From: Dyella sp. SG609
GTDB taxonomy: Bacteria > Pseudomonadota > Gammaproteobacteria > Xanthomonadales > Rhodanobacteraceae
Assembly (NCBI RefSeq): GCF_012275375.1
Contig: NZ_JAAZQJ010000003.1
Location: 62,001-126,000, forward strand
Reading direction: 5' to 3'
Length of the DNA: 64,000 bases
Shown here in pieces: positions 8,730 to 17,705 of this stretch. The notes below the pieces were generated by a model. It was given only the letters and a program-made list of their open reading frames with translations, was not told the origin of the DNA and ran no database searches. The translations under genes were made by a program, and so were the position numbers. The stretch's first letter is position 1. Every line of letters starts with the position of its first letter.

Positions 8730-9050
8730 ATGAAACTTCTTGCCGCTTCCATCGCAGCGACCTCCGCCCTGCTTCTGGCCAGCACCGCTTTCGCGCAGAA
8801 CGCGCAGAACGCACAGCAGCAGCCGACCACCGTGAACCAGCTCATCGATCAGCAGCAGGCCAAGCCCGCGACGCCGGCGCAGCTGATCTCGCCCAAGAGC
8901 GCCAAGGGCGCCGCGCACGGCAGCATGAAGGCCAGCCATGCGGGTCCGGGTGCGGCAGCCGCAGCGGCCGTTGCAGGCACCGGCGGCACCGGTACGGGCG
9001 GCACGGGTACCGGCGGCACCGGCACCACGGGCACCACGGGTACGCATTGA
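8730..9050 (+). CDS. small secreted Gly/Thr-rich protein, GfcA/YjbE-like
   Basis: 107 residues from the ATG at 8730, six bases after GAAGAGG. A clear signal peptide (MKLLAASIAATSALLLASTAFAQ, written here only as M1 to Q23 with an ALA-like end AFA-Q) is followed by a Gln-rich stretch and an Ala run. The tail is a low-complexity GTG/GTGGTG peptide repeat. E. coli YjbE and YmcD (GfcA) are likewise short exported proteins with Thr/Gly-rich tails that head the yjbEFGH and gfc operons. Here the same kind of protein precedes wza, gfcB, gfcC and yjbH. Homology is suggested by composition and position, not by alignment. Role: accessory to exopolysaccharide secretion (inference). Confidence 0.6.
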   Translation: MKLLAASIAATSALLLASTAFAQNAQNAQQQPTTVNQLIDQQQAKPATPAQLISPKSAKGAAHGSMKASHAGPGAAAAAAVAGTGGTGTGGTGTGGTGTTGTTGTH

Positions 9051-9061
9051 TTAGTTCTTAA

Positions 9062-9089
9062 CGACGCGTTCGCATAAACGAACGCGTCG
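9062..9089 (+). terminator. hairpin after gfcA-like gene
   Basis: A perfect 11-bp stem (CGACGCGTTCG / CGAACGCGTCG) with a 6-base loop, 12 bp after the stop. No T-run follows, so it may be a partial terminator or an RNA-stabilising hairpin that lowers expression of wza relative to the abundant small protein. Confidence 0.55.
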
Positions 9090-9204
9090 CTCGGCCTGCA
9101 GCCCGCGCGGCACGCAGGCCGGCACGTCTCACGTCATCGGTAGGGGGCCGAGGATCCAAGTTCGCCGCACCGCCGGCGTTCGCGATAATCGAAGGGCTCT
9201 ACGG

Positions 9205-10305
9205 ATGAACAAGCGACGGGCATTGTTGTTGGCATGTGCCGCCCTGACCCTGCACGGCTGTTTCTGGGCTCCAGGCCAGCACATGAGCGCGACCGACTTC
9301 TCGCGCCAAGGCTCGATCGACGCGGCTCGCTATCAGCTGGTGCCGATCACGCCGAAATTGCTGGCGATGGACAAAGCCTCCAATCCGCTGGCCACCCTTC
9401 CCGACGAGTTGCGCAACTACCAGCCGGAGGCTTACCGCATCGGCGTGGGCGACTCGCTCTACATCACCGTGTGGGACCACCCTGAGCTCACATCGCCCGC
9501 GGGTTCGCAGCAGCTGCCCAGCGCGAACGGCCGCGTGGTGCGCGCCGACGGCACGCTGTTCTATCCCTACGTCGGCGTGGTCAAGGCTTCCGGCAAGACG
9601 GTGGAAGAACTGCGCGTGGAGATCTCGCAGCGCCTGGCCAAGTACGTGCAGGATCCGCAGGTCGACATGAGCGTGATCAGCTACGGCGCGCAGCGCATCA
9701 CCATGCGCGGCGCCTTCGTCAAGACCGATCCGCTGCCGGTGACGGTGACGCCGCTGAGCCTTGCGCAGGCGGTGGGCACGGCGCAGATCAATACCGACCA
9801 GGCCGATCTCTCCGGCCTGGTGCTGTCGCGCGACGGACGCGATTACCACCTGGATCTCGACGCGCTCGCGCGCAATCACCAGCTGGGCGATGTGTGGCTC
9901 AAGCCCGGCGATCAGATCTTCCTTCCCTATGCGGATCGCAAGGAGGTCTACGTGGTGGGCGAGGTGACGCGTCCGGCGGCTTTGCCGTTCAAGACCAGCG
10001 ACATGAGCCTGTCGCAGGCGCTGGGCAAAGCCGGTGGATTGAACGAGACCACCTCCAAGGGCAATGCGGTCTACGTGATCCGCGGCGTGGAGGACATGGA
10101 GAAGTCGCCCGCCACGATCTACCAGCTCGACGCGAAATCGCCCGCGGCATTCGCGATGGCTTCGCAGTTCTCCGTGCATCCCGGCGACGTGGTGTTCGTG
10201 GGCCCTGCCGGCGTGACGCGCTGGAACCGCTTCCTCTCGCAGCTGCTGCCGCTGTCCGGCATCGTGACCAACGCGGCTTCGGCTAAGAACGACCTCACCA
10301 ATTGA
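9205..10305 (+). CDS. wza: polysaccharide export outer-membrane lipoprotein Wza/OMA family
   Basis: 366 residues. The lipoprotein signal ends LTLHGC, so Cys19 would be acylated. The polysaccharide-export (PES) domain begins YRIGVGDSLYITVWDHPEL and includes ADGTLFYPYVGVVKASGKT. Two SLBB-like segments follow (MRGAFVKTDPLPV and VYVVGEVTRPAALPF). The C-terminal segment TRWNRFLSQLLPLSGIV is the amphipathic helix that in Wza lines the outer-membrane pore. Wza forms an octameric channel for capsule or EPS export. It is the second gene of the gfc-like operon. The partner tyrosine kinase and phosphatase (Wzc/Wzb) are not in the window. Confidence 0.93.
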   Translation: MNKRRALLLACAALTLHGCFWAPGQHMSATDFSRQGSIDAARYQLVPITPKLLAMDKASNPLATLPDELRNYQPEAYRIGVGDSLYITVWDHPELTSPAGSQQLPSANGRVVRADGTLFYPYVGVVKASGKTVEELRVEISQRLAKYVQDPQVDMSVISYGAQRITMRGAFVKTDPLPVTVTPLSLAQAVGTAQINTDQADLSGLVLSRDGRDYHLDLDALARNHQLGDVWLKPGDQIFLPYADRKEVYVVGEVTRPAALPFKTSDMSLSQALGKAGGLNETTSKGNAVYVIRGVEDMEKSPATIYQLDAKSPAAFAMASQFSVHPGDVVFVGPAGVTRWNRFLSQLLPLSGIVTNAASAKNDLTN

Positions 10306-10316
10306 GGTATGCGCAC

Positions 10317-10994
10317 ATGACGAGCTTCCCGTGGCGAGCTTCGCTCCGCCTCGCGGCCCTGGCGGCTGCGAGTTGGATCGTCGCCGGCTGCACTGACGTA
10401 TCGCTGGGAAGCGTGGATACGATCCGCCAAGCCGTCGGCGGCGGCACCGAGGTGCATCCCACCGCGGCGTCGGTGGCGGCCGAGCCGTATTACCAGCTGC
10501 AGGTGAATGCACCGGGCGGCGAGGCGATCCTGCTGCTGGCCAGCGTGCAGGGCGGCTTGGAAAGCTGGTACGGGCACGATGGGCAGGCGGTATTCCTGCG
10601 CAACGGCGTGCTGGTGCGGACGGTGGGACTGGAGGCGAATCTCGATCACGTCGCCTTCGACGGCGGCAATCCGTTCGCGTCGGGCCTGCAGCACGTGCAG
10701 GCGCCGATCGAGTACCGCCGCGTGCTGGACTGGTCGCCGGGTTATCGCTACGGCATCACCGCGGTTGCGCAGCTCGAACCGAAGGGTGTCGAGAGCGTGG
10801 ACATCCTCGGCCAGGTGCGCCAGCTGCGCCGCTACGACGAGCACGTGCGCGCCGACGGCGGCGGCTTCGACGTGACGAACCGCTACTGGGTCGATCCCGC
10901 CGACGGTTTTATCTGGAAGAGCCGGCAGCATGTCGCGCCCGGCCAGGCGCTGGAGCTGATCCAGCTGCGCCCGTACCGCGAGGCGCGAACGTGA
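10317..10994 (+). CDS. gfcB: GfcB/YjbF-family lipoprotein
   Basis: 225 residues from the ATG at 10317, with TTGAGG 9 bp upstream inside the wza stop region. A TTG at 10302 is possible but less likely. The lipoprotein signal ends WIVAGC. The rest matches the YjbF/GfcB pattern: YYQLQVNAPGGEAILLL, the phrase LESWYGHDGQAVFLRNGVLV with a conserved R-T-VGL, and a C-terminal WVDPADGFIWKSRQHVAPG. It is a predicted outer-membrane lipoprotein required for group-4-capsule-type secretion in E. coli. The stop overlaps the next gene's GTG (GTGA), indicating translational coupling. Confidence 0.85.
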   Translation: MTSFPWRASLRLAALAAASWIVAGCTDVSLGSVDTIRQAVGGGTEVHPTAASVAAEPYYQLQVNAPGGEAILLLASVQGGLESWYGHDGQAVFLRNGVLVRTVGLEANLDHVAFDGGNPFASGLQHVQAPIEYRRVLDWSPGYRYGITAVAQLEPKGVESVDILGQVRQLRRYDEHVRADGGGFDVTNRYWVDPADGFIWKSRQHVAPGQALELIQLRPYREART

Positions 10995-11779
10995 GGGTCT
11001 CCTGCCTGCCCGGATGGCTGCTGTGCCTGTTCGTGGGCGTTGCCTGGCCGATCCATGCGATGGCGGTATCCGTCAGCGTTTCCGGACAGGTCGATCGGCC
11101 GGGTGTGCAGTCCTTGAACGGCAATGCGCGCCTGGGCGATGCGGCGACGGCGGCGCAGGTGCGGCCCGAGGCCTATGTGCTCGGCGCGAGCTGGACGCAG
11201 AAGTCCAGGCAGTTGGAGCAGATGCGTTTGCAGGCTGGCTTGCTGTATGAGCTGGGCGCAGTGGCGGACCAGGCCAGGCGCGAAGGCAATGCGCCGCTCG
11301 CTGAATTGAGCGCGAAGCTGCGGCAATGGCTGCAGGCGATGCCGGTGACCGGACGCCGCGTGGTGCGCACGCTCGATCCCGGCGCGCTCTATGCGGACGA
11401 TGCGGACGACCTGCCGCTGGAAGACGGCGACACGCTGGACTATCCGCAACGTCCTTCGACGGTACGCGTGGTCGGCGCGGTGCGGAAATCCTGCGAGCTG
11501 CCGCACGTGGCGCTGCAGGATGCGCGGAAGTACGTCAAGGCCTGCGCCACGCAGATGGCCGATCGCGATTTCCTCTATGTGATCCAGCCGGACGGCAAGG
11601 TGTTCGAGCTGGGCATCGCGCTGTGGAACGAAAGCGCGCCGATGGTGCTGGCGCCCGGCGCCATCGTCTACGTGCCGCTCGACAGCCGCCTCACGGCCGG
11701 CGCGGCCGATGCCGTGTTCGGCCGCGAGATGGCGGACTTCATCGCCACCCAGCCGCTGGATGGCGGGGTGCTGCCATGA
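10991..11779 (+). CDS. gfcC: GfcC/YjbG-family periplasmic capsule protein
   Basis: 262 residues, GTG start overlapping the gfcB stop. The signal peptide is followed by VSVSGQVDRPGVQSL, the beta-grasp (SLBB-like) start of GfcC. A helical segment comes next (SRQLEQMRLQAGLLYEL ... LRQWLQAMPVTGRRV), then a second beta-grasp region (VRVVGAVRKSCEL) and the C-terminal IVYVPLDSR. GfcC is a periplasmic protein of capsule export in E. coli. Two Cys residues (in KSCEL and KACAT) could form a disulfide. The stop overlaps the yjbH start (ATGA). Confidence 0.85.
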   Translation: MRVSCLPGWLLCLFVGVAWPIHAMAVSVSVSGQVDRPGVQSLNGNARLGDAATAAQVRPEAYVLGASWTQKSRQLEQMRLQAGLLYELGAVADQARREGNAPLAELSAKLRQWLQAMPVTGRRVVRTLDPGALYADDADDLPLEDGDTLDYPQRPSTVRVVGAVRKSCELPHVALQDARKYVKACATQMADRDFLYVIQPDGKVFELGIALWNESAPMVLAPGAIVYVPLDSRLTAGAADAVFGREMADFIATQPLDGGVLP

Positions 11780-13944
11780 CCGCTCGCCTCAGCTGGCGCA
11801 GCGGATGCGTGATGTTGCCGGCCAGCCTGCTGCTGTCGCAATGCATCGTCGGCGCCTTGCATGCGCAGTCGGCACCGGGCTATACGCGCAACGATTACGG
11901 CGAAGTCGGCCTGATCCAGACGCCGACGGCGCGCATGGCGGACGAAGGCGACCTGGCTTTCACCGCATCGCGCACGTATCCGTACACGCACTACAACCTC
12001 TCGCTGCAGCCGCTGCCGTGGATCGAAGGCACGTTCCGCTACTCGTCGGTGAGCAACCGCCTGTACGGACCGGTGGGCCTGAGCGGGCACCAGAGCTACA
12101 AAGACAAATCGATCGACCTGAAGCTGCGCCTGTGGGACGAGACGCGCTGGCGCCCCGCGGTGGCGGTGGGCGGACGCGATATCGGCGGCACCGGCCTGTT
12201 CGGCAGCGAATACGTGGTGGCGAGCAAGCGCTTCGGGCCGGTCGACGTCACCGCCGGCCTGGCCTGGGGCAACATGGGTGCGCGCGGCGATATCAAGAGC
12301 CCGCTCGGCTGGGCCTGGAGCGGTTTCGACAACCGCGCCGGCAATACCAATCAGCAGGGCGGCGAATTCAATACGCTGCGTTACTTCCGCGGACCGGCGG
12401 CATTTATCGGCGGCATCGAATACCAGACGCCGCTGGACAAGCTGCGCCTGAAGGTCGAGCTGGACGGCAACAACTACAAGCACGAAGGGCTGGGCAACAA
12501 GTTCAAGCAGCGCTCGCCGATCAATGTCGCGGCGATGTACCGGGTCAACGACAACGTCGATCTGTCGCTCGGTTTCGAGCGCGGCGACAAGGTCATGGCC
12601 ACGCTTACGCTGCACACCAACCTGGCTAAACATTTCGAGCCGCGCAAGACCGACGATCCCGCGCCCGAGCCGGTGCGCGGACTGGCCACCACGCCCGATC
12701 CACCGCAGGGCGCGGCGGCCATGGAGCGCAAGGCGCCGGAGCAGCTGGACTGGGACGAGCTGGCCAAGGCGCTGGGCCAGAACGCGGGCATCGACGTCTC
12801 CAGCATCGGCCGGCGCGGTTCCGAACTGGTGGTGCATGGCGAGCCGCGCGCGTATTTCTATCCCAGCCGCACGCTGGGCCGCACCGCGCGCATTCTCGAC
12901 AACCGCGTGGACCAGAGCATCGACTGGTTCACCGTGGGCGAAGAGAACTACGGCATGCCGCTGGCGGAGCAGAGCATCCATCGCCCGCGCTTTATCGACG
13001 CGCTGGATCACCGCATCGACATGCAGGAGCTGCGCCGCAGCGCGGAGCAGAATCCGCCGGGGCAGCAGGACGAGGTGACGCTCTACACCAAGCCGCCGAA
13101 GCGTTTCGACGGCGGCGTGTCGCTGGGCTACCAGCAGAGCCTGGGCGGGCCGAACGCGTTCGTGCTGTACCAGTTCACCGCCAACGGCAACGCGACGTAT
13201 CGCTTCTCGCGCAATCTGTGGTGGGACGGCGTGGTGAGCGCGAACCTGCTCAACAACTACGACAAGTTCACCTACACCGCGCCCAGCCTGCTGCCGCGCG
13301 TGCGCACCAATATCCGCCAGTACCTCACCACCTCCGACGTGACCATGCCGAACTTCCAGCTCACCGGCACCAAGGTGCTGGGGCCGGATCTGTTCGGCAT
13401 GGCGTATGGCGGCATGCTGGAATCCATGTACGCGGGCGTGGGCGGCGAAGTGCTGTACCGGCCGTATGGCGAGCGCTGGGCGTTCGGCGTCGATATGAAC
13501 TGGGTGCGCCAGCGCGGCTTCCGCCAGGACTTCGCGCTGCGCGGCTACAAGACGGTGACGGGCAACGCCACGCTGTACTTCAATACCGGCTTCCACGACG
13601 TCACCATCGCCGCCAGCGTGGGCCGCTATCTGGCCAAGGACTATGGCGTCACCGTCGACGTGTCGCGCGAGTTCGACAACGGCGTGCGCATGGGCGCCTA
13701 CGCCACCATCACCAACAAGTCCGGCACGCAGACGGGCGAGGGCAGTTTCGACAAGGGCATTTATTTCTCGATCCCGTTCGACCTGCTGCTGCCGCACTCC
13801 AGCCGCTCGCGCGCCAGCTTCATGTGGGAGCCGCTGCTGCGCGACGGCGGCGCGCGCTTGTACCGGCGCTATAACCTTTACGACATGACCAGCGACCGCG
13901 ACCCGGATCTGTTCGAGAAGAACCTGGAGAAGTCGCTGGACTGA
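11776..13944 (+). CDS. yjbH: YjbH/GfcD-family outer-membrane beta-barrel protein
   Basis: 722 residues, ATG overlapping the gfcC stop. A signal peptide ends near LHAQSAPGY. The mature protein begins [20 protein letters not shown], the characteristic YjbH start. Alternating aromatic/polar strands follow, and the protein ends with a barrel-like region (GKGIYF-type strands, [15 protein letters not shown]). A Pro/Ala-rich linker near residues 300-325 separates two halves. YjbH/GfcD is thought to form a double barrel helping exopolysaccharide cross the outer membrane. It is the last gene of the operon; tpx follows after 77 bp. Confidence 0.88.
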   Translation: MTARLSWRSGCVMLPASLLLSQCIVGALHAQSAPGYTRNDYGEVGLIQTPTARMADEGDLAFTASRTYPYTHYNLSLQPLPWIEGTFRYSSVSNRLYGPVGLSGHQSYKDKSIDLKLRLWDETRWRPAVAVGGRDIGGTGLFGSEYVVASKRFGPVDVTAGLAWGNMGARGDIKSPLGWAWSGFDNRAGNTNQQGGEFNTLRYFRGPAAFIGGIEYQTPLDKLRLKVELDGNNYKHEGLGNKFKQRSPINVAAMYRVNDNVDLSLGFERGDKVMATLTLHTNLAKHFEPRKTDDPAPEPVRGLATTPDPPQGAAAMERKAPEQLDWDELAKALGQNAGIDVSSIGRRGSELVVHGEPRAYFYPSRTLGRTARILDNRVDQSIDWFTVGEENYGMPLAEQSIHRPRFIDALDHRIDMQELRRSAEQNPPGQQDEVTLYTKPPKRFDGGVSLGYQQSLGGPNAFVLYQFTANGNATYRFSRNLWWDGVVSANLLNNYDKFTYTAPSLLPRVRTNIRQYLTTSDVTMPNFQLTGTKVLGPDLFGMAYGGMLESMYAGVGGEVLYRPYGERWAFGVDMNWVRQRGFRQDFALRGYKTVTGNATLYFNTGFHDVTIAASVGRYLAKDYGVTVDVSREFDNGVRMGAYATITNKSGTQTGEGSFDKGIYFSIPFDLLLPHSSRSRASFMWEPLLRDGGARLYRRYNLYDMTSDRDPDLFEKNLEKSLD

Positions 13945-14021
13945 CGGGCCGGACGGCCGGGCATGGATGGAAGGCGCCGCCGCGTGGTTTACTGGGCGGC
14001 CCTTTCATCCAGGAGATTCAT

Positions 14022-14519
14022 ATGTCCACGGTTACGCTCAAAGGCAATCCGGTCCAGGTCGATGGCCGCTTTCTTAAGACTGGCGACAAGGCGCCGGCAT
14101 TTACGCTGGTTGCCAAGGATCTGTCGAACGTGGCGCTGTCCTCGTTCGCCGGCAAGCGCAAGGTACTGAATATTTTTCCCAGCATCGACACGCCGACTTG
14201 CGCCACCTCGGTGCGCCGCTTCAACGAGCAGGCCGCCACGCTGCAGGACGCGGTGGTGCTGTGCATCTCGGCCGACCTGCCGTTCGCGCAGGCGCGCTTC
14301 TGCGGCGCGGAAGGCCTGGAGAACGTGGTGACGCTGTCCACCCTGCGCGGCGCGGAATTCCTGCGCGACTACGGCGTGGCGCTGGCCTCGGGCCCGCTGG
14401 CCGGCCTGGCCGCGCGCGCGGTGGTGGTGCTGGACCAGAACGACAAGGTGCTGCATGCGGAACTGGTGAGCGAGATTGCGCACGAGCCGGATTACGATGC
14501 GGCGTTGAAGGTACTCTGA
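14022..14519 (+). CDS. tpx: thiol peroxidase (Tpx, atypical 2-Cys peroxiredoxin)
   Basis: 165 residues, the usual Tpx length. The peroxidatic Cys60 lies in [14 protein letters not shown] and the resolving Cys94 in [12 protein letters not shown], the spacing typical of Tpx. The N-terminal [12 protein letters not shown] is diagnostic. It reduces hydroperoxides with electrons from thioredoxin, in cytoplasm or periplasm. AGGAGA precedes the ATG. It is a single gene with a family-A hairpin repeat 11 bp after its stop. Confidence 0.96.
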   Translation: MSTVTLKGNPVQVDGRFLKTGDKAPAFTLVAKDLSNVALSSFAGKRKVLNIFPSIDTPTCATSVRRFNEQAATLQDAVVLCISADLPFAQARFCGAEGLENVVTLSTLRGAEFLRDYGVALASGPLAGLAARAVVVLDQNDKVLHAELVSEIAHEPDYDAALKVL

Positions 14520-14530
14520 CGTACGCAGCC

Positions 14531-14569
14531 CGTAGGTTGGGGTGAGCCGCAGGCGAACCCCAACCTACG
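14531..14569. repeat. single REP-like hairpin, family A
   Basis: A 39-bp palindrome with the arm CGTAGGTTGGGGT and its complement ACCCCAACCTACG around a short loop. It is a half-element of the 76-96 bp palindromes elsewhere. It sits between convergent tpx and globin genes, where it may also serve as a terminator. Confidence 0.8.
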
Positions 14570-14577
14570 CCGATCGT

Positions 14578-14997
14578 TTATTGATTGACGATGGGAATGC
14601 CGAGCGGCTTGGCCCCTCGGCGTTCCTGCAGTCCCAGCCCCATGCGCAGGCTGCCGCCGATGCGTTCGGCATTGCCGATGATCCGCGCGGCCGGTGCTTC
14701 CTCGAACAGCTCGCGCACCGTCTCCCGCCACAGCCCCAGCCAGCGGTCGAAATGCTCGCCGCGGATGCCGGCTTGCTGGCGATGCACCGACATCGGCGAG
14801 CCGCGATAGGTCTGCGTGCCTAAGGTGACCGACGACCAGAACGACACCAGGATGCGCTTGTGATCGTCCCAGTCGTGCACGGCGGCGTTGAAGACCGGGC
14901 CCAGCGCCGGGTCGGCGCGCACCTTGTCGTAGAAGCAGTCGATCAGGGTGGCGAGGCTGCGTTCGTCGATGGAGGCGTGGCGTTCCATGCCTGGCAT
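14578..14997 (-). CDS. group III truncated haemoglobin-like protein
   Basis: 139 residues from the ATG at 14997; a second ATG three codons in is equally possible, and ribosome sites are weak. The sequence LIDCFYDKVRADPALGPVFNAAV ... WDDHKRILVSFWSSVTLGT ... YRGSPMSVH is typical of group III truncated globins. The proximal haem His is most likely in AGIRGEHFDRWLGLW. It would bind haem and O2/NO in the cytoplasm; the physiological role of this class is not settled. It is downstream of and on the same strand as gap, but a terminator lies between them. Confidence 0.85.
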   Translation of the reverse strand: MPGMERHASIDERSLATLIDCFYDKVRADPALGPVFNAAVHDWDDHKRILVSFWSSVTLGTQTYRGSPMSVHRQQAGIRGEHFDRWLGLWRETVRELFEEAPAARIIGNAERIGGSLRMGLGLQERRGAKPLGIPIVNQ

Positions 14998-15044
14998 GAT
15001 AAATCGCCGCCCTGGCGGCAGCCGTGCGGCAAGTCGACGCAAAG

Positions 15045-15072
15045 AAAAAGCCGGGCAAGGCCCGGCTTTTTC
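15045..15072. terminator. bidirectional intrinsic terminator after gap
   Basis: GCCGGGC, loop AAG, GCCCGGC flanked by an A-run on the left and a T-run on the right. It lies between the gap stop and the globin start and so ends gap transcription. Confidence 0.9.
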
Positions 15073-15093
15073 CGTTCAACAGGGCACTGGCGC

Positions 15094-16107
15094 TTACTTC
15101 GCGGCCATCAGCGCCTTGGTCATGTCGAGCATGCGGTTGGAGAAACCCCACTCGTTGTCGTACCAGCTCAGCACCTTGACCAGGGTGCCTTCCATCACGC
15201 GGGTCTGGGTGGAGTCGTAGGTGGACGAGGCCGGGTTGTGGTTGAAGTCCACCGACACCAGCGGCTTGTTGTTCACCGCCAGGATGCCCTTGAGCTTGCC
15301 GTTGGCGGCTTCGTTGACGATGGCGTCGATCTCTTCGTGGCTGGTCGCGCGCTTGGCCACGAAGGTCAGGTCGACCACCGACACGTTGATGGTCGGCACG
15401 CGCATGGCGAAGCCGTCCAGCTTGCCGTTGAGTTCCGGCAGCACCAGGCCCACCGCGGCGGCGGCGCCGGTCTTGGTCGGGATCTGGCTCATGGTGGCCG
15501 AGCGGGCGCGGCGCAGGTCCTTGTGATAGACGTCGGTCAGGACCTGGTCGTTGGTGTAGGCGTGGATGGTGGTCATCAGGCCGTGCACGATACCGATCTT
15601 CTCGTGCAGCACCTTGGCCAGCGGCGCCAGGCAGTTGGTGGTGCACGAGGCGTTGGAGATGACCTGGTGCGCGGCGGTGAGCGTGTCGTCGTTGACGCCG
15701 AACACGAAGGTGCCGTCCACGTCCTTCTCGCCCGGGGCGGAGATGATCACCTTCTTGGCGCCGGCGGCGATGTGCGCGCCAGCCTTGGCCTTGGAGGTGA
15801 ACAGGCCGGTGCATTCCAGCACCACGTCGACACCCAGGTCGCCCCACGGCAGCTTGGACGGGTCGCGCTCGGCGCAGACCTTGATGCGGTCGCCGTTGAC
15901 GATCAGGTCGCCGCCGTCCACCGACACGGTGCCCGGGAAACGGCCGTGCGCCGTGTCGTACTGGGTCAGGTGGGCGTTGGTCTCGGCGTCGCCGAGGTCG
16001 TTGATCGCGACGATCTGGAACTCCTCGGTGCGACCGGACTCGTACAGCGCGCGCAGTACATTGCGGCCGATGCGACCGTAACCGTTGATGGCGACCTTGA
16101 TGGCCAT
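15094..16107 (-). CDS. gap: glyceraldehyde-3-phosphate dehydrogenase, type I
   Basis: 337 residues from the ATG at 16107 (GGAGGA upstream). NAD-binding [14 protein letters not shown] lies at residues 7-20. The catalytic Cys155 is in [13 protein letters not shown], the partner His follows in [10 protein letters not shown], and the C-terminus has [13 protein letters not shown]. It performs the phosphorylating oxidation of GAP in glycolysis and gluconeogenesis. The upstream-open part of the frame (to 16164) lacks conserved sequence. It is part of a region holding pyk, fba, tkt and pgk. Confidence 0.97.
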   Translation of the reverse strand: MAIKVAINGYGRIGRNVLRALYESGRTEEFQIVAINDLGDAETNAHLTQYDTAHGRFPGTVSVDGGDLIVNGDRIKVCAERDPSKLPWGDLGVDVVLECTGLFTSKAKAGAHIAAGAKKVIISAPGEKDVDGTFVFGVNDDTLTAAHQVISNASCTTNCLAPLAKVLHEKIGIVHGLMTTIHAYTNDQVLTDVYHKDLRRARSATMSQIPTKTGAAAAVGLVLPELNGKLDGFAMRVPTINVSVVDLTFVAKRATSHEEIDAIVNEAANGKLKGILAVNNKPLVSVDFNHNPASSTYDSTQTRVMEGTLVKVLSWYDNEWGFSNRMLDMTKALMAAK

Positions 16108-16282
16108 GGGACAGCGTCCTCCGGAGATGATGGCGGGGCAGCGGCGGCCGGACCCGGCCGCCAAAGAACCCTAATGTTAGCTGGAAAGCGGGGCCATCTC
16201 ATCCGGCACGGTTCATAGGGCGTGCATGTGGGGTAGGCTCGCGAGCCTTATCCAAGATGTCGAAGCACCCGGGGGCCAGGCC

Positions 16283-16753
16283 ATGAGCGACGAACAGCAG
16301 ACCATCGAGATCAGCCTGGAACAGATGTCCGGCTACGAATTCCGCGTGCGTTTCGACGACACCTCCGCACCGGACCTGCTCACCGACGAGCTGCCGCCGC
16401 TGGGCCAGGGCGCCGGCCCCAATCCCACCCGCATGCTGGCCGTGTCGGTGGCCAACTGCCTGGCCGCCAGCCTGCTGTTCGCCCTGCGCAAGTACAAGAA
16501 CGAGCCGGGCCAGCTCGCCGCCAAGGCCCGCGCCACGCTGGCGCGCAACGAGCATGGGCGCTGGCGCGTGGCGCGCATCGCGGTGGACCTGGACCTGGGC
16601 CAGGCCGAGGCGGACCTGGCCCACGTCGACCGCGCGCTCGCGCAGTTCGAGGACTTCTGCACGGTGACCGAGAGCGTGCGGCAGGGCATCGCCGTCGACG
16701 TGAGCGTGCGCGATGCCGCGGGCACCTTGCTGCACAAGGCCGCGACGGGCTGA
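16283..16753 (+). CDS. OsmC-family protein
   Basis: 156 residues from the ATG at 16283. It has the OsmC fold pattern: an N-terminal beta-rich YEFRVRFDD, the helix PTRMLAVSVANCLAASLLFALRKY (stated as residues ~50-73 with the first conserved Cys in ANCLA), and the second conserved Cys in FEDFCTVTESVRQGI followed by VDVSV. In OsmC/Ohr proteins these two Cys form the peroxidatic pair. The alanine/leucine-rich helix fits the OsmC branch rather than Ohr. It is divergent from gap. Confidence 0.8.
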   Translation: MSDEQQTIEISLEQMSGYEFRVRFDDTSAPDLLTDELPPLGQGAGPNPTRMLAVSVANCLAASLLFALRKYKNEPGQLAAKARATLARNEHGRWRVARIAVDLDLGQAEADLAHVDRALAQFEDFCTVTESVRQGIAVDVSVRDAAGTLLHKAATG

Positions 16754-16816
16754 GGCGCGTTGCGCGGCGGGTTCCTTGCCGCTCGCCGCGCCATCGCGCA
16801 CGGTCCGGGCGATTTC

Positions 16817-16832
16817 TTCAACTCAAATTGAA
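16817..16832. promoter_or_regulatory. palindrome TTCAA-N6-TTGAA, copy 1, before S1/P1 nuclease
   Basis: An exact inverted repeat TTCAA / TTGAA with 6-base spacer CTCAAA. It lies 79 bp before the nuclease ATG. The same 15-base run TCAACTCAAATTGAA recurs 59 bp downstream. It could be an operator for a dimeric regulator. Confidence 0.45.
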
Positions 16833-16875
16833 TTATTTGCGCGGTCCGCTCCGGCCTGCGCGCCCATCGATTCCC

Positions 16876-16891
16876 ATCAACTCAAATTGAA
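16876..16891. promoter_or_regulatory. palindrome ATCAA-N6-TTGAA, copy 2, abutting the nuclease start
   Basis: Second copy, one arm base changed. It ends 4 bp before the ATG at 16896 and occupies the place where a ribosome-binding site should be; no purine-rich Shine-Dalgarno is visible. Binding here would occlude initiation. Confidence 0.45.
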
Positions 16892-16895
16892 CGAC

Positions 16896-17705
16896 ATGCA
16901 GACTTCCCGACGCTTCCTCGCCGGCCTCCTGGCCGCGCTCGCCGTTGCACCCGCCGTCCACGCCTGGGGGCGCCAGGGCCACGCCATCGTGGCCGAGCTG
17001 GCGCAGCGGCGCCTGAGCCCGGCCGCCGAGGCCGAAGTCGAGCGCCTGCTGGCGCCGGAAAACACCAGGTCGCTGGCCGATATCGCCAGCTGGGCCGACG
17101 AACTGCGCGGCGACGACACGCGCGCCGACCTGGCCAAGGCCACCAGCAAGCTGCACTACATCAACTTCCGCGCGGACGACTGTGTCTACGTGCCGCCGCG
17201 CGATTGCGCGAACGGGCAGTGCGTGGTCGGCGGCCTCGATCGCTACGTGGCGGTGCTGGCCGACCGCACGCAGCCGGATGCCGCGCGCCTGGAAGCACTG
17301 AAGTTCGTGGTGCATTTCGTCGGCGACGTGCACCAGCCGCTGCATGCCGGCAACCGCGACGACAAGGGCGGCAATGCCTACCAGGTGCAGTTCCAGGGCA
17401 AGGGCACCAACCTGCACAGCGTGTGGGATTCCGGCCTGCTCGGCACCCACGGCAAGGACTGGCGGGCGTATGCGCAGGAACTGGACGCGCGCCCGGCGGA
17501 GGCCATGCCGGCGGCGATCGCGCCGCAGGACAACGTCTATGCGCAGTGGGCCGAGCAATCCTGCGCGGCCAGCCGCGACATCTATCCCGACGGGCACAAG
17601 ATCGACGACGCCTACGTGGCCGCCGAGCTGCCGCTGGCGGAGCGCCAGTTGCGTGTGGCCGGCGTGCGGCTGGCCGAGGTGTTGAACCGCGCGCTGGCGC
17701 GCTGA
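16896..17705 (+). CDS. secreted S1/P1-type nuclease
   Basis: 269 residues. The signal peptide ends VHA-W, so the mature protein starts WGRQGH. Trp24 and His29 then correspond to Trp1 and His6 that bind zinc in P1 nuclease. Other zinc ligands are visible in ASWADEL, KLHYINF, FVGDVHQPLHAG (HQPLH) and TNLHSVWDSGLL. It cleaves single-stranded nucleic acids and 3'-nucleotides outside the cytoplasm, supplying phosphate or nucleosides. It stands alone. The promoter region has two copies of an inverted repeat shared with the phospholipase C gene at 47244. Confidence 0.92.
   Translation: MQTSRRFLAGLLAALAVAPAVHAWGRQGHAIVAELAQRRLSPAAEAEVERLLAPENTRSLADIASWADELRGDDTRADLAKATSKLHYINFRADDCVYVPPRDCANGQCVVGGLDRYVAVLADRTQPDAARLEALKFVVHFVGDVHQPLHAGNRDDKGGNAYQVQFQGKGTNLHSVWDSGLLGTHGKDWRAYAQELDARPAEAMPAAIAPQDNVYAQWAEQSCAASRDIYPDGHKIDDAYVAAELPLAERQLRVAGVRLAEVLNRALAR

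Noticed and set aside
11668-13797. 709-residue minus-strand frame
   Set aside because: Antisense of yjbH; no recognisable domain and no ribosome site.
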